52,500 nucleotides of DNA from Botryococcus braunii (lineage: Eukaryota > Chlorophyta > Trebouxiophyceae). Under the pieces are notes generated by a model. The model did not search any database and had not been told where the DNA came from. It worked only from the letters and a program-made list of their open reading frames with translations. Position numbers and translations under genes: made by a program. Positions 24,773 to 35,963 of the stretch are shown piece after piece; position 1 is the first letter of the stretch; each line of letters starts with the position of its first letter. The DNA lies in contig KV908620.1 in NCBI GenBank assembly GCA_002005505.1, positions 7,782 to 60,281 of the forward strand, given 5' to 3'.

Positions 24773-25344
24773 AGAGGCTGCAAGCTCTACGTGGCACAAT
24801 GCAAGCTGCAAGTGCGGGCCCAGCTGCGTGGTGGGGCACTGGAGCTCCTCAGCAACACGCCAGCTGGTGGGATGCTGGCCAGTCCAGAGGAGGCCCTCCC
24901 GTGTCACCCTCACATGCTCCTGGATCTGTGTCCACTATCTTCCCCTTCTTCCCAGGCTGGCATCTCCCACCACCACCTCCTCCAGGTGCTGGTGAGCCTA
25001 TGTTCGTTTCGTTGAATGTGCTTACCCCTACGTCTCATGGGGCTTGCAGTACCTCGTGGCTGATAGATAGTGGTGCATCGGTGCACCTTGTAAATGATCT
25101 GTCTTTACTATACAACCCAGTCAAGCATGCGCAACCCCTCCCTCTTCATTTGGCCACTTCTGACGCCAAAGGAGGGATAGTTGCAACTGGGTCTGTGTGT
25201 CTGGTCAATGCCAGACAAGAGGTGTTTTGGCTGCATAATGTGCAGTGTGTGCCCACTGCACACACTAATCTGATTTCTGTCACAGGAGCCATTCAAATGG
25301 AGCATCATTCCTCACTGACAGTGCAGGTGGGTACACGACCATGA
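24676..25344 (+). CDS. pol: Copia zinc knuckle and aspartic protease
   Basis: In frame 1 this encodes a basic linker, the zinc knuckle CRFCNGTGHFWREC, a Pro/Trp-rich spacer and a retroviral-type aspartic protease with the active site WLIDSGASVHL at about 25060. HNVQCVPTAHTNLISV downstream is the usual copia sequence before integrase. The frame closes with TGA at 25342-25344, where a second -1 shift is needed to enter the integrase frame. Confidence 0.88.
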   Translation, partial: GRGSGRGRRPKEELACRFCNGTGHFWRECLELKRLQALRGTMQAASAGPAAWWGTGAPQQHASWWDAGQSRGGPPVSPSHAPGSVSTIFPFFPGWHLPPPPPPGAGEPMFVSLNVLTPTSHGACSTSWLIDSGASVHLVNDLSLLYNPVKHAQPLPLHLATSDAKGGIVATGSVCLVNARQEVFWLHNVQCVPTAHTNLISVTGAIQMEHHSSLTVQVGTRP

Positions 25345-27293
25345 AAGGCCCAGCAGGCTGGTCTGGTAAGATAGCCAGAGAGCGAGGGCTGGTTTTTTTA
25401 GAATGGGTATGTCCCGTCAAGAGCCAGCATGATGCGCAGCCACAGTCCAGTCCTCATGTTGCCTCGTATCATGCCAGGAAAGGGCACGTGTGTACAGATC
25501 GACTACTGTGGCATGCAAGGTTGGGGCATCCTGGGGTTAAGAGTATGACAAGGTTGGACAACGAAGACCTGGTCACTGGGATCAATGTGTCCCTTGCTCC
25601 ATGCTCAGAGTGTTCTCCCCAGTGTGAGTCATGTATACAAGGGAAACATTCTCGCCCCCCCTTTCCAGCTTCCTCTAGGCCTGCAGAGAGTGTGTTAGAT
25701 AGAGTGCATGTGGACACTGTGGGTCCCATTTCACCAGCTGCAATCACGGGAGAGCGGTTTTGGGTTACTGTGGTGGATGAAAAATCCCACCTGATAGCCT
25801 CATTGGCAGTGAAGTCGAAAGAAGCCATTCCCAAGGCCCTCATTGAGCTCTTGAAGTACTGGCAGACATTTCATGAGAAAGTGGTGAAGTGTGTGAGATC
25901 TGATAGAGGGACAGAATTTCTGAATCAGCAGTTCAAAGAATTGTGTGCTCAGCAGGGCACTAAAATGGAGACCTCAGCTCCATCCACGCCTCAGCAAAAT
26001 GGACTTGCTGAGCGCATGAATCGGACTCTGAAGGAGCGCACAAGGACCCTGTTGGTGCACGCTGCAGCAGACCCTTCCTTGTGGAAGGAGGCACTGGAGT
26101 CTGCCACCCTGCTGTACAACGTGGGCCCCACCACAGGCAGGCCTCTGACCCCTACTGAGATGTTCTATGGGGTAAAGCCTGATGTTGCTTCCTTGCGCAC
26201 ATGGGGCTGTGTGGCACATGTTCACATTCCCCCAGGTCAGCGGTCTGTATTTGGACCAAAGACCATTCCAGGCATGTTCACTGGGTATTGCCCACAGTCC
26301 AAGGCCTATAGAGTGTACGTAGGCAATGGTGTATGGAAAGAGAGCAGGGATGTTACATTCCTTGAGCATTTGAGAGGAGGGGGGAGAGTGGGTATGTCTA
26401 AGGTGCAACCTGGATCCTCTCAATGGCTCTCAGGAGCGTCCTCGCAGGGCAGGGGAGGCAATTCCAATGTCCCCACCTCACCAACAGCCATTCCCGTGAA
26501 TTTTTGGGAAGCAGAGGATGACCCAGTGGTGGAGTGCAAGCCCACTGGATCTCCTGCTACCACTGCCAGCTCTCCAGAGGATCACAGCAGGCTGAGGAGC
26601 TCAGTCGGACCTGTGGCTGGAGCCCCCAGCAGCCAGGATGGTTCCCCTGCCACTTCAGAGACCTCACAGCAGTCATGGTCAGTGCTGGGCCATCTTCAAA
26701 ATTTAGCTCGGGGGGGTGCTGAAGCGCACTCGCAGCTGGACAAACTGCAGAAGATGCAGGAGGGGGTCAGGTTCCAGGGGAAGTCTCAACATAGACTTCC
26801 CCCAGGAACCACCCTCACAAGGGATCAGCGTTATGAACAGCGCCAGGCTAGGAGGGACTCAGTAGGGGTCCCCATGCATGACCCTGGCTCAGGCCAGGTA
26901 CTTGTGAGTGAGCCACCCTTGGTAGGTCTCCCTGATTTGCAGAGGCAGGTTGAGACGGGGGAGGCTATGCTTGGAGAAGATGTTAGCGAGAAGCGTAGTG
27001 GGCTAGAAGTGCCAGCAGCAGGGGAAGCACGTAGCCAAGTTGAGCTGGGAACCAGTCATGCTTATGGGGTGCAGCCTGACACAGTAGGCGCAGCTCAGGA
27101 AAGTCAGAGTAGTGTACCTAGGTGTGAGTCCAGGAGAGAGAGAGAGCTGCTGCTTCCACCTGCATTGAGAAAGGTGAGGAATTGTAATGGTGGAGCGCAT
27201 GAGTCTGACAGTTCAAGAGAGAGAGTTGGGGAGGGCTCTGGCAGTTCTGGCTGTACTGCAGGATCTCAACATAAGGTACAAAATGTACCTTAG
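25311..27293 (+). CDS. pol: Copia integrase
   Basis: The frame carries the HHCC zinc-binding motif (WHARLGHPG, then CESC) and a DDE triad. Counted from the methionine at 25341, these are H58, H63, C95 and C98, then D125 (HVDTVGP), D188 (SDRGTEF) and E224 (NGLAERMNRTL). The last two are spaced DD35E as expected. A long Ser/Gly/Gln-rich spacer typical of copia C-termini follows. The frame is interrupted by TAG at 27291-27293, inside a diverged ~97-bp tandem duplication. Confidence 0.95.
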   Translation, partial: LTDSAGGYTTMKGPAGWSGKIARERGLVFLEWVCPVKSQHDAQPQSSPHVASYHARKGHVCTDRLLWHARLGHPGVKSMTRLDNEDLVTGINVSLAPCSECSPQCESCIQGKHSRPPFPASSRPAESVLDRVHVDTVGPISPAAITGERFWVTVVDEKSHLIASLAVKSKEAIPKALIELLKYWQTFHEKVVKCVRSDRGTEFLNQQFKELCAQQGTKMETSAPSTPQQNGLAERMNRTLKERTRTLLVHAAADPSLWKEALESATLLYNVGPTTGRPLTPTEMFYGVKPDVASLRTWGCVAHVHIPPGQRSVFGPKTIPGMFTGYCPQSKAYRVYVGNGVWKESRDVTFLEHLRGGGRVGMSKVQPGSSQWLSGASSQGRGGNSNVPTSPTAIPVNFWEAEDDPVVECKPTGSPATTASSPEDHSRLRSSVGPVAGAPSSQDGSPATSETSQQSWSVLGHLQNLARGGAEAHSQLDKLQKMQEGVRFQGKSQHRLPPGTTLTRDQRYEQRQARRDSVGVPMHDPGSGQVLVSEPPLVGLPDLQRQVETGEAMLGEDVSEKRSGLEVPAAGEARSQVELGTSHAYGVQPDTVGAAQESQSSVPRCESRRERELLLPPALRKVRNCNGGAHESDSSRERVGEGSGSSGCTAGSQHKVQNVP

Positions 27294-28985
27294 TCTGGGA
27301 ACCAGGATCAGAGGGATATAAAAGACAACAGTCTCAGGAGTGCTGACAGTACTGCAGAGTCTCGGCATAAGGTACAAAATGTACCTTATGTCAAGCTGGG
27401 AAAGGTTCACGTGCCATCTAACCTGAGGGAAGCCCAATGCTCCCCTCAGTGGGATTTTTGGCAACAACCAATGAGGGAAGAGATGGATTCCCTTGATACC
27501 CATGAGGTTCTAGAGTATGTGGACAGACCACATGGACAAAAAGTTATTCCTGTCCATTGGATATTCTCCACTAAACTTGATGCACATGGGAATGTTACTC
27601 GCTTTAAAGCGAGGTTAGTTGCCCAACGGTGTAGACAGATCCCTGGGATAGATGTTGGGGAGGTATTTGCACCCACCAGCAGCTATGGGGCAAGGAGGGC
27701 TGTGCTGGCAGTGGCTGCCACACAGAATCTTGAGATCCACCAAGTGGATATCAAGAAGGCTTTTCTCAATGGAGAGTTGGAGGAAGAGGTCTATGTGACC
27801 CAACCACCAGGATTTGAGAATGGCAACACGAGGGTTGTGTGCAAGCTCAGGAAGGCACTATACGGTCTAAAACAAGCCCCACGGGCTTGGCACAAGACCT
27901 TGACCGACAAGTTGAGCGTGATGTGGTATAGTGTGTGCAAGAGTGATGCGGGTGTATACATCAGGAGGGCCCCTGATGGCAACCTGTCCTTTATTCTTGT
28001 TTATGTTGATGATCTTCTCATAGTTGCCAGATTGGTTGCAGAGATTGAGTGGGGGAAAGAGTTGTTGAAGAAGGACTTCACCATCCATGATTTGGGAGAG
28101 GTGAATGATTTCCTGGGGTGTCAGGTCCTTTGCAATAGAGTTCAGAGCACTATTTCCATGAGTTGCACTCCCAAGATTGATGCTCTTGTGGAAAAGTTTG
28201 GTGTTGCTGATGATGGGCGTGTGGTTGATACCCCCATGTCCAAGGACTTCGTGGCTAGCAGCAGACCCGAGTCCTCAGATGGTTTGTCACATGGGGCAGG
28301 TACCCCACTGCCACCTGGTCATCGGTACTGTGAGTTGATTGGATCGTTGCTATATATTGCCAATACGACCCGGCCTGACATTTCCCAGGCTGTTGGAGTG
28401 TTGTCAAGGTATAGAATGACACCCACTACCTCACACTGGAATGAGGCCATTCGAGTGCTGAAGTACTTGAGAGATACGAGAGAATTAGCTCTTACTCTGG
28501 GTGGAAAGGGGCCTGAGCTAGAAGGCTATGTTGATGCCGACTATGCTGGGGACCTGGACCACAGGTATTCCACCACTGGCTATGTTCTATTAGTCTATGG
28601 TAGTGCCGTGGTTTGGGGAAGCAAGAAGCAGAGCTCAGTTGCTACCTCAACTGTGCAAGCCGAGTTTATGGCAGCCGGCCATATTGTGAAGGAAGCCAAC
28701 TGGCTTAGGGGCTTCTTGGAAGAGATTGGAGCTGCACCTTGGAGAGTCAAAATTTTCTGTGACAACCAAGGATGCATTTCCAATTTACGGAACCCCCTTT
28801 ATTCCAAATTCACAAAGCATGTTGCAGTAAGCTTCCACTATGCTAGGGAAGCTATGGCACTTGGGCAGGTAGATATCCTCTATGTAGAATCTGCTCGAAA
28901 TGTGGCTGACATTATGACCAAGCCACTTGCTAAGCCCGTGTTTGTTGGTCATCGTGATTCACTAGGTTTGAGAAGATACACATAA
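27294..28985 (+). CDS. pol: Copia reverse transcriptase and RNase H
   Basis: This is the same frame as integrase, after the stop. Landmarks from 27411 are VIPVHWIFSTKLD (near 45), QVDIKKAFLNG with the first catalytic Asp (near 113), YGLKQAPRAW (near 151) and the YVDDLLIV box (near 198). RNase H residues are in GYVDADYAGD, STVQAEFMA and FCDNQGCI. It ends at TAA 28983-28985, just before the polypurine tract. No initiation codon is expected, since it is part of a polyprotein. Confidence 0.96.
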   Translation, partial: SGNQDQRDIKDNSLRSADSTAESRHKVQNVPYVKLGKVHVPSNLREAQCSPQWDFWQQPMREEMDSLDTHEVLEYVDRPHGQKVIPVHWIFSTKLDAHGNVTRFKARLVAQRCRQIPGIDVGEVFAPTSSYGARRAVLAVAATQNLEIHQVDIKKAFLNGELEEEVYVTQPPGFENGNTRVVCKLRKALYGLKQAPRAWHKTLTDKLSVMWYSVCKSDAGVYIRRAPDGNLSFILVYVDDLLIVARLVAEIEWGKELLKKDFTIHDLGEVNDFLGCQVLCNRVQSTISMSCTPKIDALVEKFGVADDGRVVDTPMSKDFVASSRPESSDGLSHGAGTPLPPGHRYCELIGSLLYIANTTRPDISQAVGVLSRYRMTPTTSHWNEAIRVLKYLRDTRELALTLGGKGPELEGYVDADYAGDLDHRYSTTGYVLLVYGSAVVWGSKKQSSVATSTVQAEFMAAGHIVKEANWLRGFLEEIGAAPWRVKIFCDNQGCISNLRNPLYSKFTKHVAVSFHYAREAMALGQVDILYVESARNVADIMTKPLAKPVFVGHRDSLGLRRYT

Positions 28986-28993
28986 AGCATGCA

Positions 28994-29005
28994 GGCAAGG
29001 GGAAG
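28994..29005 (+). promoter_or_regulatory. Polypurine tract
   Basis: GGCAAGGGGAAG directly abuts the 3' LTR. It is the expected plus-strand priming site. Confidence 0.85.
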
Positions 29006-29705
29006 TGTTGAGTTGTGAACATACATTATAGAATGCCTTGTGCTTTAGGTGATCTTCAAATGTACATTATTAGGATACGGGTCCACTATCCACATAAGGT
29101 ACCTCAAGACACGTTCGGATGAGGTCTATTTCGAACATAAAGTACAATCTGATTTAGATTACGCGTTAGTGTGAAAGGACTATTAAAGCTGCGATCACCG
29201 CATAGTCGAGCAACTGGTTTGGAAAGATACTGGGCACATAAGGATGCCAGTCTTGTTCATGCAGTTGCATGTGTCTAAAGAGCAGACAGTCGTCAAGGAC
29301 TGTAGCTGGAGAGGCACGAACTTACGACCTGTCTGCTTGCTTACAGGTGCGGTGACGCAGGGTGTGTATTGGTAATGTGTTCATGTTTGATTGCTTGTTT
29401 GTAAGTGAACCATCTTAGTGGACAATCAAGTCTCCCAAACAGCTAAGGGACGGAGTCTTGATTGAGTATAGGAAGGTACTTGCTTTCAGCCGTCAGGAGC
29501 TTATCCGTGTGTAGATGCTCATTGACAGATCAACATGTAACGGAACTGGTTTGGAAAGATATGGGCACATAAGGATGCCTGTCTTGTTCATGCAGTTGCA
29601 TGTGTCTAAAGAGCAGACAGTCGTCAAGGACTGTAGCTGGAGAGGCACGAACTTACGACCTGTCTGCTTGCTTACAGGATACGCCACTGCCCATAACCTT
29701 TTACA
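29006..29705 (+). repeat. 3' LTR (700 bp)
   Basis: Starts TGTTGAG and ends TTTTACA, and is followed by the target duplication GCTTC. It has the same internal duplication as the 5' LTR. The 1-nt length difference is a deletion in ATACTGGGC, which became ATATGGGC. Confidence 0.96.
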
Positions 29706-31214
29706 GCTTCAACATCTCATCATGCCGTCTTGATTGGACCTTACGGAACTTCCTCGCCTTTTCAAGGGTTTCAAGGTCGAAGTCACCCCCGATGAACAGC
29801 CAGCTAGCGAACCACAGCGGCCGCAATAAAGAAACTGACCCGACGCATGACAAAATTTCTCTCCGCCTCTAAAACATCATCTGAGCAATGATGGCTTGGT
29901 TCGCATAGTTCCCCTAGAGCCTCTGCAACAAGCCTTAAGGCCAGCGCATCCAAATGGTTCAAAAGAAAAGGCTTGGAAGCTTCCTTAAGGGCACAGGCGC
30001 CAGCAAGAGGGCATAGCGGGTTTGCTTGTCTTTGTGCAGTGCACACAGCGGCCCCACTCAGCATGAAGTGCTGCAGATTAGTGACTGTGAGTGGTGATAA
30101 GCCAACAGTGTCGATGTAGAGGTTCCAACCCTCCGCCCACGCCTGGAGGCAAGGTCTGCGCGACGGCGCTCCTGGCCAGGGCCAGGGGTGAGAAAGGCTG
30201 GTTCCCGGGTGACACGCTGACGAGCAGAGGTAAGGACAGCCTCGAAGACAGCGTGCAGGGGCCTCTCTACAGGCGACGTTACACCGTTTTTAAGGGCGGA
30301 CCGGGAAGAGTTTATGCCAGCTTGGCAGTCATGTGTACTGATGTAGTACCACGGGCTGGAGTTTCATAGCCGGTATTAACTTCCTTGCAAAATGCCATAC
30401 GAGTTACTCCAAATGACGGTCAGGGTGGGACCGTGGCCTGTAGGGAGTGACCTGCCCTTTAGGGGGTTGAAGGCTTTCATTGAAAGCCGCTGCAATGATG
30501 CGTACCTTAGATGTACCTTACAGAAGACTACCGGCGGTCTAATATCTATTGTACAGCATCATGCAGCCCGCTTGCTGAATGCACGAAATTCTCCACGCGG
30601 CGGTCTAAACTTGGAACACTACGGGTTGCCCACCGCATTGATCGCAAGAGCCCGGTGCAAAACAAAACGGGGGAGTAGCACTTAATCATTTGAGATTGCA
30701 CATGAAACTTTCGCAAGCTCATGGAACATGGTAACAAGATTGTGACGTCGAAACGCCGAAATCGGATACCTCGTCGTTCTCAGTTTCCGGACTTCGCTGA
30801 GGGCGCGGCTGACTATCAAAATAAGCCACATTGGAACCAGTACCTTTTTTTTGCGTGCAATAGATCAGTAGCAAGATCATTGAATGACTTCAACGTCAAT
30901 GTGACTGAAGGTGCGCTTACTGAAGTGAGCAATGTGCGCTTGTTGTGTTCGTGGAGCATGGCCGTTGAATGGAGCAGTGACCATAGAACATGGAGAATTG
31001 CAATAATAAATTATTCTTTGTCGATGATCCTCTGCAATGCCGGCCTGGGACGCAATGGGGCCTGACCTCTTTCCTTCCCTGAGAAGCCGTGTCGTTCCAA
31101 CAAGAGCTACATGAATGTTGAAACCAGGTGTAAAAACTTCAAAGTCAAAGGTTTTGCTTTTTAATGATATTTTGTGTTCGGTACCTGCTTCTTAGTTGCA
31201 TTTCACTGGCGCAG
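29706..31214. other. Stretch without a recognised gene; probable 5' region of the secreted glycoprotein gene
   Basis: No frame shows a recognisable domain. Just before 31215 the sequence CACTGGCGCAG resembles a splice acceptor, so an upstream non-coding exon may lie here. Confidence 0.4.
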
Positions 31215-31995
31215 ATGGGACGAAGTGTACCACTCATATTGATTTCCCTATTCCTAGGAGATGCATTTGCAACGGTTCTTTACAGCGAAAAAACGCTTCT
31301 TGATGTCAGTTTACCTCAGATAGGGGATCTGGATCCTGTCCTCCCCTTTATAAGCAACATCACCAGGTCACAGGGCTCACAATGCCAAGGAAACACCTCT
31401 ACAGCTATCACAGCTACCCCTGATGTCACCAACCCAGCGTGCTACTTTGTTTATTCCTGTTCACTTGGTGGTCTTGCCAGGAGAGGCTGCTGCAGCCAGG
31501 GGTATCAGTACACTCCGCCAGCCCCAAGCCAGCCCTTGGGAAACTGCCAACCCATGTGGGTGCCAAACCTTCTCCCCATGGCCCCTCATTATGAATTGTA
31601 TTTTGTCTTAAAGCGACTGCATCTACCATCACACGGGGCTGCCTAAGGACTGTTCTGCGCCAGAGTAGAGATACTCTGATTGTGGTTGTGTCCTCATTCA
31701 GAAAACCACTGCAAGCTTTCATCAAGGTCCAGGACGGTAACAGTCAAAGAGCAGGTATTTTGGGTGCTTGCCGTCATAAACATGTCCATGTGAAACATGA
31801 ACTCTCCTGGAGGCTTCCCTGGACCAAGAAAACCACTATCTGGGATGAAGCAAACGAAACCAGAATGTGTTTCGATGAAGAACAGAAGGGAATTGGTCTC
31901 CAAGTCTTGCTGGGGGCCATAGTTTGTGTGTATGTGTATGAAACAGAGAGAGAGAAAAGGGGGGGGGGAAGAGGAACAGAGAGAGAGAGTGGGGG

Positions 31996-32094
<99 letters not shown>

Positions 32095-32362
32095 GGGGGG
32101 GAAGAGAGAGAGGGGAGAAGAGGGAGTAGAAGACATGGAGAAACACTCCCAACCATCAAGCTTTCTCCTTTGTAATATGCATGTGTCGAGCATTCTGGCA
32201 TAAAGCATATGTGTTGACCATTATGGCATTTAGCAAAAAAAATAGGCAGGCAAACATTGCGGCTCATAGCAGCTACCCTCAGCTAAGATGATACCTTGAG
32301 GGTGAACATATCTTTGGGGAAGGGTATACGGGGTTTTGGTGCTTCTCCTTCTGCCTATGTTT

Positions 32363-32413
<51 letters not shown>

Positions 32414-32570
32414 TGTGTGTGTGTGTGTGGGGGGGGGGGGGGAGTTTGGTGTTCCATCTTGTGCCTATGTTTGAGTGTGTGCGTGCATTCGTGCGTGCGT
32501 GTGTTTGTGTGTGTGTGTGTGTTTGTCTCTCTCTTCCTCTCTCTCCCAACACACAGAAAGAACGCGCACA

Positions 32571-32629
<59 letters not shown>

Positions 32630-33432
32630 CCCTGCAATGCAGAGACTGATTTGCAGTGTTAAATCAATTGCAAGACTAGCTCAGTTTTTGATGGACAAAA
32701 GAAAGAGATGGCAAGTCATGGGGCAAGAGATGGCAAGAGGTTAGGGAAGATGCCAATAGACGACGAGAGGATGCAAGAAATGAAAAATGGGCAAAACGTG
32801 AAAAGAGGGCAAAAATTCACAAGAGAGCAAGAGGTGCCAAGATATGACAAGAGATGCCAAAGTCTGGCAAGGACTGGGGGAGGGATTTAGGGTGTCAAGG
32901 TTTAGTACAATACATCGTAAGTACAAAATCGTAATCTATTGTAAATTTCAAGTAATATGCTGAGTTGTGGGGGCCCAGACCTCCTCCACCGCCGCCATCC
33001 CCGCCACCTCCACCACAGTCACCCCCTCCCCATCACCACCATCACCACCACCCCCTCCGCTGCCGCCACCCCCTCCACCACCCCCTCCGCCGCCCCCACC
33101 TTTGCCTCCTCCACCCCCGTACGCCCTCCTCCATTTCTGCCTTGAAGCTTTTCTGTTCTCCTCTCGGAGCCTTTTCGTTGCTCAACAATGGTTTTTGGAG
33201 CCTTGTCCTTGCTCGCAACGCTCTTCACACACACACACACACACAGATGTAGACACACACGCTCAGAGCCATTCCTTGCCCTCACACATTCACTCATATT
33301 CACACTCACTTACACACGCGTGCGCGCACACAGACACACACACACACACACACACACACAGTTGTGCGCAATGCGATGGATAGTCCTTGGGCCGTTCTAA
33401 TTAACGTGCTGTGTGTGTGTGCGTGTGTGCGC

Positions 33433-33463
<31 letters not shown>

Positions 33464-34688
33464 TAGAACTCTCTGGAGAGTTGCCAAGTGTGTGCGTGCG
33501 TGCGTGCATTTGTGTGTGTGTGTGTGTGTGTGGGGGTGTGCGCTTGCACATGTGACTCTGCCATTTCAATGTTTCCATTTGTATAATTATGATGGTACTT
33601 AATGTTTATACTGCGATGCAGGCCGCCCCCTCCGCCAGCCCCTTACATCCAAAACACGTGTCCCCTCGCAGTGACAGGTAAGGTCTCCCCCCCCTTCCCC
33701 CCCCCCCCCCACACACACACTTGGTTCCGCAAACGTAAAATGACCCAACCTCCTAACACTTTTCTGGGCCTTCAGACCTGTCCATTACCACCACGAAGCA
33801 GAAACCAAAATCTCTTTGGAGTGTTTCTGTTAGTTAGCAGGTAAAACCAATAGTTTCTCCAATACATTTTCGTAATTTGCCTTCTGGCGTATACGTCGAG
33901 GTGTCACAGTGCCGCTACTTACACAATTTTGGCGGGAACACGCCACGTTGTGGAAAATGTGTGTCAGGCTAGTCGTTTCCTGCCATTTTCCCTGTACTGC
34001 CTCTTCTGCATGTACCACCTACCTGTACTTAGGCATGCTCAAGCCACCACTGTCCATATGACTAAATCTGCCGTGTCCTTTCTCCCTGTACCGACATGTG
34101 TTGCCTAAGCTGTGTCCTTCCACAGATAATGTATCGCATTTTCCACGACTGCCTCTTTTATCTCTGTATGCTCCTGATCCAGCCTCCATGTACCACATAC
34201 CTGTACAAAGACATGCTCAAGCCTTGGCCGTTTTTCGCACGTGCTTTGTAGCCTTTAGCGTGTTCCAAAACAGCACTCGATTGAACGTGCAGCGGAGGGG
34301 ACGGGGGTTGCGTGCGGAACGGCAAATACCACCGTTGTAGTGGAGTGGCTGGGCGACATGTGGAACACCTACAAAATGGAACGGGGGTCGCCGATAAACC
34401 TTGCGAGCGACGGTACAGTCTCACTGTTTGCTGCAGTCTCACTGTTCCCGAATCAAACGTGCAGCAGCTTCCCGGGAACGCTCCGCCTGATTGTGACAAA
34501 CCAGACGGCATCGGGGAAGTTCACACAGCCGGATTTCAATACCACCCTTTACATCGTGGGTCTTGGTGGGATTACTTCAGCAGGTGAGGCCCCCGCTCCC
34601 AGGCTTGCCTGGCGGTCCTGAGATATAGGGTAGAGATATAGTGATAAACATATGGGGTTGGTTCCATTACATAGTGAATATGTGGTTG

Positions 34689-34735
<47 letters not shown>

Positions 34736-35963
34736 TCATGCTTTTATACAGCGTTTTGTTAGATAGAGGGGTGGTCCCAAGAGGTCTGCCAAGAACGCTG
34801 GCTTGCTTTTGGATACTAACCTATTGTGTACCAAGACAAAAGAGTACAACCCCCCCCCCCCCCAAATAAAAAATAAAAAAACCCTAACCCCCAAAATAAA
34901 ATACCCTCCCTCCCCCCCCCCCCCCCCACACCCCAAATGTCCTCTGGGAATCGCCATGCATCTTCTGGGAGATCAACAGGTGTCTGCTCCAGGCAAGAGT
35001 GCTATTCTAGCACCAAACGACGCGAAACACGTTCAGCTCTGCGATGTACCGACTGTCTTAATATGTCTGGATAGTGAGGGTATCAGGACAGCGGCGGCTT
35101 TGTGACAGATATTATGATATATGGACATGAGGTGAATGCTGAGGGTATCAAGTCAGAGGCTGCTCTGCAGACATCATTAACTCTGACATTGTTTTGAGGG
35201 TGCGGGAGCAAAGGCAAACGGGCTACGCAGCCAGAGGGTATGAGCAGCTTCACTCCCGGCTTTCCCTCCTTTTTATTTGAAAGAGATTCTATTCTGTTGA
35301 TGGAAAAAAGAGTCTAGCGGTTTCACTCGGCCCACGGGCGTTATCCCCCCAGCACCCTACGGGTTTTAGGAACCCCTAGCAGCTTCACTCGGCCTGCCGA
35401 ACGTGGCATTGTCGTGCGGGGTGGCAGGTACACTGACATTCGAGATGGGGGCGCCGGGTAGCTCCCCCATACCGGTGCCGATCAGCCCCTATTTCCTGCC
35501 CAACCTCAAATTTCTCGGCGCTCTGGTGGTGAATGCCACCGCCTACGTTGGCTACGGCGAGCAGCTGACGGGGTTTACGGGCGGCCTCGCAACAGCCGTC
35601 ACCCAGGTGGCAACAAGCGTTGCCGTGTCGGACGTCGGGATCACGAACCTCCTTTTCGGCAACACTCTGTCGTGCCCGCCGAATACCTTTTCCGTCAGCA
35701 ACGTGCCAAAGCTGGCGGACTTGAACTCTCTCAACTTCATGCAGTGGTCCCAGACCTGGGCCTCCTTCACGATCCAAGGGAACAACTCGCTTGCCGGACG
35801 GCCTTCGCTGCAGGGCCTTTCTAACTCCTTCGGTTGTGCTAACGGCACGTCTCCCGTGCCAAACCCCACGGTGTCCATCGTGCCCTTCACCACGTGCCCC
35901 CAATCCAGGCTGAATTCCACCGCCGCTGTTTGCTCCTACCTCCTCACAAATGCTTGTCCTTGA
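31215..35963 (+). CDS. Secreted proline-rich, N-glycosylated extracellular glycoprotein
   Basis: Model exons are 31215-31559, 32979-33118, 33622-33677, 34341-34583 and 35383-35963. Phases close and the total is 1365 nt (454 aa, stop TGA). The start gives a clean signal peptide (MGRSVPLILISLFLGDAFA). Exon 1 then has a Cys-rich segment (CYFVYSC...RRGCC). Exon 2 is Thr/Ser then Pro-rich (PSPSPPSPPPPPLPPPP) and exon 3 continues it into YIQNTCPLAVT. Exons 4 and 5 are a non-repetitive domain with many N-x-S/T sequons and paired cysteines. The plan of signal peptide, Pro spine and globular C-terminal domain resembles algal cell-wall glycoproteins such as pherophorins, but I cannot match the globular part to a known family. 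The first intron is 1.4 kb and could hide another exon: 31698-31751 has splice-like borders. Confidence 0.6.
31944..32124 (+). repeat. (GA)n tract with G islands
   Basis: About 100 nt of uninterrupted GA at 31997-32090, with flanking GGGGGG blocks, in the first intron of the secreted glycoprotein gene. Confidence 0.95.
32367..32630 (+). repeat. (GT)n, G-run and (GA)n tracts
   Basis: The 5' flank CTTYTGCCTATGTTTGAGTGTG occurs twice (about 32347 and 32457), so the GT block was partly duplicated. A GA block follows at 32563-32627. All of it is in the first intron. Confidence 0.93.
33228..33535 (+). repeat. (CA)n followed by (GT)n tracts
   Basis: CA blocks at 33228-33245 and 33331-33361, and GT/CG blocks at 33411-33463 and 33510-33533, inside the short intron after exon 2. 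The CA and GT halves could base-pair in RNA. Confidence 0.92.
34693..34732 (+). repeat. (GT)n tract
   Basis: It starts about 110 nt after the exon 4 donor (34584) of the secreted glycoprotein gene. Confidence 0.95.

Larger units (their letters stand above)
22646..29705 (+). mobile_element. Complete Ty1/copia LTR retrotransposon (7060 bp)
   Basis: The element runs LTR - primer-binding site - gag - protease - integrase - reverse transcriptase - RNase H - polypurine tract - LTR. Integrase before reverse transcriptase defines Ty1/copia. A perfect 5-bp target duplication GCTTC lies at 22641-22645 and 29706-29710. The two LTRs differ by roughly nine substitutions and one 1-nt deletion over 700 bp, so insertion is fairly recent. 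The coding region is split over three frames (gag frame 2, protease frame 1, integrase and RT frame 0) and has one in-frame TAG at 27291-27293. It is therefore probably non-autonomous as it stands, unless recoding is used. Because of its primer type it may belong near algal Osser-like elements; that is inference. Confidence 0.97.

Noticed and set aside
34880..34895. Telomere-like AAACCCTAACCC (also TTTAGGG near 6122)
   Set aside because: Single short occurrences in C-rich low-complexity DNA, not an array.
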